A program made the position numbers and the translations under genes. 7,820 nt of DNA from contig NZ_JBMNPQ010000071.1 of NCBI RefSeq assembly GCF_050943655.1, forward strand, positions 1-7,820. Direction: 5' to 3'. The notes under the pieces are model-generated. The model saw only the letters and a list, made by a program, of their open reading frames with translations, did not search any database and was not told where the DNA came from. Positions within the stretch are counted from its first letter, which is position 1, and each line of letters begins with the position of its first letter. Below are positions 1 to 5,249 of the stretch, piece by piece. The stretch is from Peptoniphilus_A sp050943655. GTDB taxonomy: Bacteria > Bacillota > Clostridia > Tissierellales > Peptoniphilaceae.

Positions 1-47
1 CCAATGTAAATAAGAATCAATAGTATTTAAAAATTTTTCTTTAAATT

Positions 48-74
48 TTGTAATTTTTTCATAATTGTTATAAT
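48..74 (+). promoter_or_regulatory. Probable promoter of the Fur/Zur-like gene
   Basis: A perfect -10 box TATAAT lies at 69-74. The best -35 match is TTGTAA at 48-53 with a short 15-nt spacer, so the -35 is weak. The predicted transcript would start near 81 and carry a leader of about 35 nt before the chosen ATG at 115. A loose inverted repeat, TTGT (65-68) with ACAA (81-84), brackets the -10 box and could be part of an operator, but its arms are only 4 bp. Confidence 0.6.
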
Positions 75-85
75 ATATGTACAAG

Positions 86-99
86 TAATAATGTTATTA
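86..99. promoter_or_regulatory. Palindrome in the fur/zur leader, possible autoregulatory operator
   Basis: TAATAA (86-91) and TTATTA (94-99) form a perfect 6-bp inverted repeat around a 2-bp centre, between the -10 box and the ribosome binding site. Fur-family regulators bind AT-rich inverted repeats of this general kind and often control their own genes. The repeat is shorter than the classic 7-1-7 boxes of Fur, PerR or Zur, so assigning it to this regulator is an inference. Such palindromes also arise by chance in AT-rich DNA. Confidence 0.35.
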
Positions 100-114
100 G
101 TTAAAGGAGAAATT

Positions 115-534
115 ATGGAAGATTATAAGAAAATGTTAAAAGATAAAAATTTAAAAGTAACTAAAGGTCGACTAGCAGTGCTTGAACTTTTAAACGCTTC
201 GAAAGTTCCCATGAACGCTGAGCAGATTTATGAAGATATAGATAAAGAAGCAGTGCCAAGCTTTACTTCCCTATACAGAATTTTAAAACAACTTGCTGAT
301 GAAGACTTACTTAAAAAAAATCTTTACTCCAACGGACTTTTATATTATGAAACTGCAAAACTTGGTCACAGACATTTTATCATCTGCTCAAAATGCGGAA
401 AAATTTCATCAATAGAAAAATGCCCATTGCATGAATTTGACGAGGCAGCGGCAAAAGAAACTGGATATGTAGTTGAATATCACAGCGTAGAACTCGTTGG
501 TATATGCCCTGAATGTCAAAAAAAGGATGAGTGA
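115..534 (+). CDS. Fur-family metal-dependent repressor, Zur-like
   Basis: This is a 139-residue cytoplasmic DNA-binding repressor of the Fur superfamily, which senses metal or peroxide and represses uptake or stress genes. An N-terminal winged helix covers about residues 1-80, with the family motif PSFTSLYRILKQL at 48-60. The dimerisation and metal domain follows, with GHRHFIICSKCGK at 84-96 and a structural zinc site formed by C91-x2-C94 and C131-x2-C134. An extra CPL motif (C103) followed by GYVVEYHSVELVGICPEC resembles the C-terminal half of Bacillus Zur as I remember it. I therefore favour zinc sensing, but Fur or PerR cannot be excluded. The HHH cluster of many family members is reduced to H85-R-H87. 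I chose ATG 115 over the in-frame ATG at 91 because AAAGGAGA (103-110) lies just upstream of 115, whereas 91 has no ribosome binding site. It is monocistronic. Confidence 0.9.
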   Translation: MEDYKKMLKDKNLKVTKGRLAVLELLNASKVPMNAEQIYEDIDKEAVPSFTSLYRILKQLADEDLLKKNLYSNGLLYYETAKLGHRHFIICSKCGKISSIEKCPLHEFDEAAAKETGYVVEYHSVELVGICPECQKKDE

Positions 535-576
535 TATCCCACTATGTGGAATCTAAACCGTAATGCAAAATAATCC

Positions 577-604
577 TTTACTTTTTCCTTAAAATAGTTA
601 TAAT
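577..604 (+). promoter_or_regulatory. Promoter downstream of the Fur/Zur-like gene
   Basis: TTTACT (577-582) and a perfect TATAAT (599-604) are separated by 16 nt. No + strand open reading frame worth calling follows before the terminator at 684-720. The promoter therefore suggests a short non-coding transcript starting near 611. A 12-bp copy of the -35 region, AATCCTTTACTT (572-583), recurs at 655-666. Confidence 0.5.
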
Positions 605-610
605 ATATAT

Positions 611-720
611 AGTGATTTGATTAGTATAATCCTTAAACTTATTAATATTACTAAAATCCTTTACTTATGTATGAAATCACTATAAAAGACTTCTGATTCA
701 CCCCACAGAAGTCTTTTTTT
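611..720 (+). ncRNA. Candidate small structured RNA with own promoter and terminator
   Basis: A promoter at 577-604, an expected start near 611 and an intrinsic terminator ending at 720 outline a transcript of about 110 nt. TATAGTGATTT (608-618) is a perfect 11-bp inverted repeat of AAATCACTATA (674-684); eight of these pairs lie inside the predicted RNA and would close a 55-nt domain. Inside it, 621-630 can pair with 641-644 and 649-654, leaving a CCTTAAACTT loop and a 4-nt bulge. The outer stem abuts the terminator stem. I recognise no known RNA family. The region is very AU-rich, so some pairing is expected by chance. It could instead be the 3' untranslated region of the upstream regulator gene carrying an internal promoter. 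Confidence 0.4.
684..720 (+). terminator. Strong intrinsic terminator, partly bidirectional
   Basis: AAAAGACTTCTG (684-695) pairs perfectly with CAGAAGTCTTTT (706-717) around a 10-nt loop, and a T run extends to 720. It ends the + strand transcript of the Fur/Zur-like gene or of the candidate small RNA. Read on the - strand, the same hairpin ends in only four U residues, so it could weakly terminate the convergent transporter gene as well. Confidence 0.9.
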
Positions 721-737
721 ATTTACATATTTAATTT

Positions 738-2033
738 TTATAAAAGTGTAGTTACAAAACCACCTATTATAATTAGTGGAATACCAAAGAATGTGAACAT
801 CGGTATACAAGTATCTCTAATGTGGTCATGTTGTCCGTCAGCATTAAGTCCTGATGTTGGTCCAAGAGTTGTATCAGATGCAGGCGAACCGGCATCGCCA
901 CATACTGCTGCAATTGTTACAAGTAAAATTGTTGCCATTGGTGAGTAACCAAGTTTCATTGCGATTGGAACATATATTGCAGAAATAATTGGCACTGTAC
1001 CAAAGGATGTTCCTATACCTAGTGTTATTAAAAGTCCAAGTAAAATCATTACATAAGAAGCAACAAGTTTTGATCCACCAAGAAGTGAAGTTGCATAATT
1101 AACTAATTGATCTACTGCTCCAGACTCAATTACAACATTGGCATATCCTGCTGCAATTAACATTACAAAGGCGATAAAGCCCATCATCCTAATTCCACCA
1201 TCAAGCATATTTTGCATGTCGTCCCACTTAATTGCTCTAGTTGCAACGATAAAGATTAGTCCAATAAGTGCTCCAAGTGGAAGTGAGTCTGTTAAAATTT
1301 GAACTCCAACAGTTATAAGACCTGAGATGAAAATTAAAACATGTCTCTTCTCCATCTTTACATTTTTTAAATCTTCTTCATCAACTAAAATATCTTTATA
1401 TTCTCTTTCTCCAGAAAATACTATTAATGCGACAACAAGTCCTACGGCCATTATTGCTGCAGGTATCCAGTTAGTTTTAACTACATCTGCGTGACTGATG
1501 TTAAGTCCACTTGATTTAAAAGATTCAACGATAAGTCCTTGGAAAATTGCACCATATCCCAAAGGAATTGCAATGTATGGCGCTTTAAGTCCAAATCCAA
1601 AAGATACTGAAAGCATCTTTCTGTTCATCTTTAATTTGTTCATCACACTTAATAGTGGCGGTATTAATATTGGAATAAAAGCAATGTGAATTGGAATTAT
1701 TGTCTCTGCTACAGTTGCAATAACTACAATAATTAAACAAAGAACAACCTTGTTATCCTTTACGAGATTGCTTATTTTTTTCGCCATTATAGCAGCTGCA
1801 CCTGTCTCCTCCATTGCAAAGGCAAGTGAACCTAGTAAAATATAGCTAAGTGCAGTCTCGGCATTATTTCCCATTCCGCCAATTAAAATTGACATCGTAT
1901 CTGTAATATTTAAGCCTGAAAATAATCCTGCAGAAATTGCTGCAATCATCAAGGCAAAAAATACTGGAACCTTAAGTACACTTAAGACCGCAAGTATTAT
2001 TACAGATAGTACTACTCCATTTGTTAATATCAT
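738..2033 (-). CDS. YuiF-like Na+/H+ antiporter-family (NhaC-type) transporter, possibly amino-acid uptake
   Basis: This is a 431-residue polytopic inner-membrane protein with roughly 11-12 hydrophobic segments. A more polar stretch at about residues 208-230 (GEREYKDILVDEEDLKNVKMEKR) is probably a cytoplasmic loop between two halves. The key signature is near the C terminus, at about 379-409: GDAGSPASDTTLGPTSGLNA followed by DGQHDHIRDTC. That motif and the length, close to 440, match the Bacillus YuiF group of the Na+/H+ antiporter superfamily. Family members are named antiporters by homology, while some are thought to move amino acids such as histidine; the substrate cannot be read from sequence. 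The ATG follows a strong AAAGGGGAG (2038-2046). It is transcribed alone from the promoter at 2087-2116 and converges with the Fur/Zur-like gene. No truncation or frameshift is visible. Confidence 0.85.
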   Translation of the reverse strand: MILTNGVVLSVIILAVLSVLKVPVFFALMIAAISAGLFSGLNITDTMSILIGGMGNNAETALSYILLGSLAFAMEETGAAAIMAKKISNLVKDNKVVLCLIIVVIATVAETIIPIHIAFIPILIPPLLSVMNKLKMNRKMLSVSFGFGLKAPYIAIPLGYGAIFQGLIVESFKSSGLNISHADVVKTNWIPAAIMAVGLVVALIVFSGEREYKDILVDEEDLKNVKMEKRHVLIFISGLITVGVQILTDSLPLGALIGLIFIVATRAIKWDDMQNMLDGGIRMMGFIAFVMLIAAGYANVVIESGAVDQLVNYATSLLGGSKLVASYVMILLGLLITLGIGTSFGTVPIISAIYVPIAMKLGYSPMATILLVTIAAVCGDAGSPASDTTLGPTSGLNADGQHDHIRDTCIPMFTFFGIPLIIIGGFVTTLL

Positions 2034-2086
2034 CTGTCTCCCCTTTCTTTAATTTTTAAGTTCCCTCAAAAATCAATATGTTTTTT

Positions 2087-2116
2087 ATTATATACCCTTT
2101 TTCATGCAGATGTCTA
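2087..2116 (-). promoter_or_regulatory. Promoter of the YuiF-like transporter
   Basis: Read on the - strand, TAGACA (2116-2111, five of six consensus bases) and a perfect TATAAT (2092-2087) are separated by 18 nt. Transcription would begin near 2080, giving a leader of about 47 nt. That leader is too short for a typical riboswitch, and I see no attenuator in it. Confidence 0.65.
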
Positions 2117-2134
2117 AAGTTTATTTAAAAATAC

Positions 2135-2172
2135 AAAAAAAGACACAGAGAAATTTTCTTTCAATGTGTCTT
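2135..2172 (-). terminator. Terminator of the dnaX-ybaB-recR-ftsH cluster
   Basis: On the - strand AAGACACA (2172-2165) pairs with TGTGTCTT (2147-2140). The loop can extend the stem through GAAA/TTTC (2150-2153 with 2159-2162). A run of seven T residues (2141-2135) follows the hairpin. It lies about 65 nt past the ftsH stop codon and just upstream of the transporter promoter, separating the two - strand units. Confidence 0.85.
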
Positions 2173-2188
2173 AATTTTAGTATATTAC

Positions 2189-2205
2189 TTAATCTTGCAG
2201 ATTAA
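2189..2205. other. Short perfect hairpin in the ftsH 3' untranslated region
   Basis: TTAATCT (2189-2195) and AGATTAA (2199-2205) form a perfect 7-bp inverted repeat with a 3-nt loop, between the ftsH stop and its terminator. It has no T run and is unlikely to terminate transcription. It could stabilise the 3' end of the message or be chance in AT-rich DNA. Confidence 0.35.
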
Positions 2206-2236
2206 ATTATTTTTAAATTTTTTTAAATATTTTAAA

Positions 2237-4216
2237 TCAAAATTTATCGTCTGAGTCAATTGATGAGTCATTTGGGCTTTCTATATCATTTTTAGCATCA
2301 ATTTGAGTTTCTTCTGATGAGTTATCTGATGTATTAGATTCATCATCGATATCAGAAGTTTTAGAGTTATCAGAAGCCTCATAGTCTCTTAAAATTTCCA
2401 TAAACTCATCGCCAGTGATTGTCTCCTGTCTCAATAAATACTCTGCAATGGCATGAAGAGCCTTAATGTTGTCGCGCAAAATTTCCCTTGCCTTGTCATG
2501 AGCCTCTTCAATAATTTTTTGAACGGCGTTGTCGATTTCATATTGAGTCTGTGGTGAACATTGAAGTGACGCATCTCCACCTAGATACATATTGGACATG
2601 CTTTCCAATGCCACAAAGCCAAACTCATCAGTCATACCAAATCTTGTTACCATGGCTTTGGCAATTTTTGTTGCCTTTTCAATATCATTTGAAGCACCAC
2701 TTGTCCTTGAGTTAAATATAATTTCCTCAGCACTTCTGCCACCAGTTAGTGTAACTATTGTGCTAAATGCTTCTTCTTTTGACATTAAGAATTTTTCTTC
2801 CTCGTCAACTTGCATAGTGTATCCAAGTGCACCTGAAGTTCTTGGAATTATTGTAATCTTGTGAACTGGAGCTGTACCTTTTTGCTTTGCTGCAACAAGA
2901 GCATGTCCCACTTCGTGATATGCAATAATTCTTTTTTCTTCTTGCGATATAACAGCATTTTTCTTTTCATAACCTGCGAGCACTACTTCAACAGACTCTT
3001 CCAAATCTCTTTGGCTCATTTTATCTCTGCCTTCGCGAACTGCTCTAAGTGCTGCTTCGTTTACCATATTGGCAAGGTCTGCACCACTTGCTCCTGCTGT
3101 TGCTCGTCCCACATGTTCATAGTCAATGTTATCTTCTTTTTGAATTTTTTTGGCATGAACTTTTAGTATTGCAACTCTGCCTGCAAGGTCTGGAAGTTCA
3201 ACTGGAATTCTTCTATCAAATCTACCTGGTCTTAAAAGAGCTGGATCAAGTGAATCTGGTCTATTTGTTGCCGCAAGTATTACTACACCGCTTCTTGCAT
3301 CAAATCCATCCATTTCTGATAGAAGTTGGTTTAAAGTTTGCTCCCTTTCATCATTTCCTGAAAAGCCACCTACTTCTCTCTTTTTACCAATTGTATCAAT
3401 CTCGTCAATAAATATGATACATGGTGCCTTTTCTTCAGCCTGTTTAAATAAGTCTCTAACTTTTGCAGCACCAAGACCTACAAACATTTCAACAAAAGCA
3501 GAACCTGAAATTGAGAAAAATGGTACTCCAGCTTCACTTGCTACTGCCTTTGCAAGAAGTGTCTTTCCTGTTCCAGGAGGTCCAACTAATAGAGCACCCT
3601 TTGGAAGTTTTGCACCAATCTTTGTATATTTTTTTGGATTGTTCAAAAAGTCAACCAGTTCACTCAGTGCCCCTTTGGCCTCTTCTTGACCGGCAACAGA
3701 ATCAAATCTTATTCCATCTGTGGACTCGACATATATCTTTGCCCCACTTTTACCCAGGTTCATCGGCCCAATTCCGCCGCCATCGCCAATTCGTCCCATC
3801 ACAATTTTAGAAACGATGAGCCAAACGACTACTAGCATAAAAATTGTTCCCACCGTTGATATGATCATTGAAAGGAACGGATTAATCTCTTCCTTATATA
3901 TTTGATCACTCTTTACATCATTTGCAATAAGTCTATCAACTAAATTAGGATCGTAAATTTTATTTGTTTCGTACTTTTCTGTTTTTCCGTCATTTTTTAC
4001 TTCAAAGGCAACTTTCTTTTCTGTAAGCTGTACCTTAGTTACCTTCCCATTATTTAACATTTTGACAAAACTTACATAGTCAGTTGTTTTTATATTTTCA
4101 TCTTGATTAAGCTTTGGTATAAAAACTATGGCTATGGCATAAAAAGTTACAATTGCCAAAATTATATAAAATATAGTGGGAATAAATTTTTTAAAATCAT
4201 TATTCTTTTTCGACAA
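2237..4216 (-). CDS. ftsH: ATP-dependent zinc metalloprotease FtsH
   Basis: FtsH is a membrane-anchored hexameric AAA+ protease that extracts and degrades membrane proteins and short-lived regulators. In the 659-residue form, two membrane segments (about 10-33 and 115-140) flank an extracytoplasmic domain. The AAA+ module has Walker A GPPGTGKT (212-219), pore loop MFVG (244-247), Walker B IIFIDE (267-272) and the second region of homology ending LLRPGRFDRR. The protease zinc site is HEVGH (434-438), with the likely third ligand Asp 511 in SGASNDIEKA. The last 48 residues are an acidic Ser/Asp/Asn-rich tail. I place the start at TTG 4216, preceded by GAGGGAGA (4228-4221). A longer in-frame version starting at TTG 4240 would contain this ribosome binding site and has none of its own. 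It lies downstream of recR, behind a hairpin terminator. Confidence 0.95.
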   Translation of the reverse strand: MSKKNNDFKKFIPTIFYIILAIVTFYAIAIVFIPKLNQDENIKTTDYVSFVKMLNNGKVTKVQLTEKKVAFEVKNDGKTEKYETNKIYDPNLVDRLIANDVKSDQIYKEEINPFLSMIISTVGTIFMLVVVWLIVSKIVMGRIGDGGGIGPMNLGKSGAKIYVESTDGIRFDSVAGQEEAKGALSELVDFLNNPKKYTKIGAKLPKGALLVGPPGTGKTLLAKAVASEAGVPFFSISGSAFVEMFVGLGAAKVRDLFKQAEEKAPCIIFIDEIDTIGKKREVGGFSGNDEREQTLNQLLSEMDGFDARSGVVILAATNRPDSLDPALLRPGRFDRRIPVELPDLAGRVAILKVHAKKIQKEDNIDYEHVGRATAGASGADLANMVNEAALRAVREGRDKMSQRDLEESVEVVLAGYEKKNAVISQEEKRIIAYHEVGHALVAAKQKGTAPVHKITIIPRTSGALGYTMQVDEEEKFLMSKEEAFSTIVTLTGGRSAEEIIFNSRTSGASNDIEKATKIAKAMVTRFGMTDEFGFVALESMSNMYLGGDASLQCSPQTQYEIDNAVQKIIEEAHDKAREILRDNIKALHAIAEYLLRQETITGDEFMEILRDYEASDNSKTSDIDDESNTSDNSSEETQIDAKNDIESPNDSSIDSDDKF

Positions 4217-4258
4217 AATATCTCCCTCAAATCTATGCAATTATTTTAAAGGATAAAG

Positions 4259-4286
4259 AAAAAATTTTTGGGCGAACCCAAAAATT
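4259..4286 (-). terminator. Intrinsic terminator or attenuator between recR and ftsH
   Basis: On the - strand AATTTTTGGG (4286-4277) pairs perfectly with CCCAAAAATT (4272-4263) around a UUCG loop. The T run continues to 4259, giving six U residues in a row. The recR stop codon (4287-4285) overlaps the base of the stem. Only three pairs are G-C, so termination may be partial. This would reduce ftsH expression from the dnaX promoter. A weak -10-like TAAAAT (4248-4243) just downstream lacks a good -35. Confidence 0.75.
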
Positions 4287-4884
4287 AATTTAGTTTTCTC
4301 CTGTTTTTAATTGCTGTTGAAATAGTTAATTCGTCATAAAATTCTAAATCTCCACCAACTGGCAAACCATAGCCAATTCGAGAAACAACGACATTATATG
4401 GTTCTAAGAGATTTTTTAAATACATTGCCGTAGTGTCTCCATCTGCAGTTGGATTAGTAGCTATTATGACTTCTTTTACACTTCCATCTTCCAGCCTTTT
4501 TAAAAGTTCGCGCGCTTTGATATCATCAATTGACCTGCCCTTCATTGGAGAGACTACTCCGTGAAGAACGTGGTACTTTCCGTTAAAGCTCATTGATCTT
4601 TCCATTGCCTCAACATCTTTTGGATATTCAACAACACAAATAACCGAGTCATCTCTATTTGGGTTAGAACAAATTTCACAAGGATCAGTGTCGCTAAAAT
4701 TCATACAGACGCTGCACTGAACTATTTCTGTCTTTGCTCTAATGATAGAACTTGCAAGCTCTTTAACCTCAATATCATCCATATCAATTATATGATATGC
4801 TAAGCGCTGAGCTGTTTTTGAACCGATGCCAGGAAGTTTATTTAATTTTTTAATTAAGTCTTCTATTGGTCCAGATTTACTCAT
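4285..4884 (-). CDS. recR: Recombination mediator protein RecR
   Basis: RecR works with RecF and RecO to load RecA at single-strand gaps during recombinational repair. The 199-residue length is normal. An N-terminal helix-hairpin-helix region (LNKLPGIGSKTAQRLAYHI, about 14-32) is followed by a four-cysteine zinc finger (C57, C60, C69, C72). A Toprim domain comes next, with VICVVEYPKDVEAMER at 81-96 and ATNPTADGDTTA at 142-153, then the conserved C-terminal SRIGYGLPVGGDLEFYDELT. It starts 6 nt after the ybaB stop. The only Shine-Dalgarno-like sequence, AGGA (4900-4897), lies inside the end of ybaB with a long spacing of 12 nt, so translational coupling to ybaB is likely. All key residues are present. 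Confidence 0.96.
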   Translation of the reverse strand: MSKSGPIEDLIKKLNKLPGIGSKTAQRLAYHIIDMDDIEVKELASSIIRAKTEIVQCSVCMNFSDTDPCEICSNPNRDDSVICVVEYPKDVEAMERSMSFNGKYHVLHGVVSPMKGRSIDDIKARELLKRLEDGSVKEVIIATNPTADGDTTAMYLKNLLEPYNVVVSRIGYGLPVGGDLEFYDELTISTAIKNRRKLN

Positions 4885-4890
4885 TACTTA

Positions 4891-5232
4891 TTAAAGTCCT
4901 GGTATATTTAATCCGCCAGTAAATTTGCCCATTTGTGATGACATTTTTTCTTCAGCAGATTTCATTGCAGAATTTACAGCAACTACAATTAAATCTTCTA
5001 ACATTTCAACATCATCTGGATCAACTGCGTCTTTATCTAATTTAATGCTAATTAGCTCTTTGTTACCATTTACAGTTGCTTCAACTGCTCCGCCACCAGC
5101 ACTTTCTGTAATCTCTTGTTTTTGTAAATCTTCCTGCATTTGTTCCATTTGTTTTTGAAGCTTTTCAATTTGCTTCATCATGTTGTTTCTTCCGCCTCCG
5201 CCTGGGAAGCCTGGATATCCACCTCTAGCCAT
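4891..5232 (-). CDS. YbaB/EbfC-family nucleoid-associated protein
   Basis: This is a 113-residue small DNA-binding protein of the YbaB/EbfC family, which forms dimers that bind DNA broadly and influence nucleoid structure and gene expression. The N terminus is Gly-rich (MARGGYPGFPGGGGRNN). A long helix with coiled-coil character follows (MMKQIEKLQKQMEQMQEDLQ, about 18-37). The family core comes next, with GGGAVEATVNGNKELISIKL at about 46-65, DPDDVEMLEDLI and the conserved C-terminal helix. The ATG has a perfect AGGAGG (5242-5237) only 4 nt away. It lies 17 nt after dnaX and 6 nt before recR, the standard position for this gene. It is commonly annotated as ybaB or ebfC. Confidence 0.95.
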   Translation of the reverse strand: MARGGYPGFPGGGGRNNMMKQIEKLQKQMEQMQEDLQKQEITESAGGGAVEATVNGNKELISIKLDKDAVDPDDVEMLEDLIVVAVNSAMKSAEEKMSSQMGKFTGGLNIPGL

Positions 5233-5249
5233 AATTCCTCCTATTTAAA

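Noticed and set aside
1..84. Open - strand frame reaching the left edge (ending EKITKFKEKFLNTIDSYLHW)
   Set aside because: It has fewer than 30 codons, no ribosome binding site and overlaps the Fur/Zur promoter; it may be chance or the start of a gene outside the window, which cannot be judged here.
608..684. The 11-bp inverted repeat as ends of a miniature transposable element
   Set aside because: There is no target-site duplication, no second copy in the window, and the right arm runs directly into the terminator stem; an RNA structure explains it better.
667..696. Nine-codon frame MYEITIKDF ending in the terminator stem, like a leader peptide
   Set aside because: It has no ribosome binding site, and no gene follows on the + strand for it to control.
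2034..2086. Riboswitch or attenuator in the transporter leader
   Set aside because: The leader is only about 47 nt, with no stem-loop and no alternative terminator.
2592..3905. Several + strand open frames of 61-120 codons opposite ftsH
   Set aside because: They lie antisense to strongly conserved ftsH codons, lack ribosome binding sites and encode Leu/Cys/His-rich or otherwise unlikely peptides; they are shadows of the real frame.
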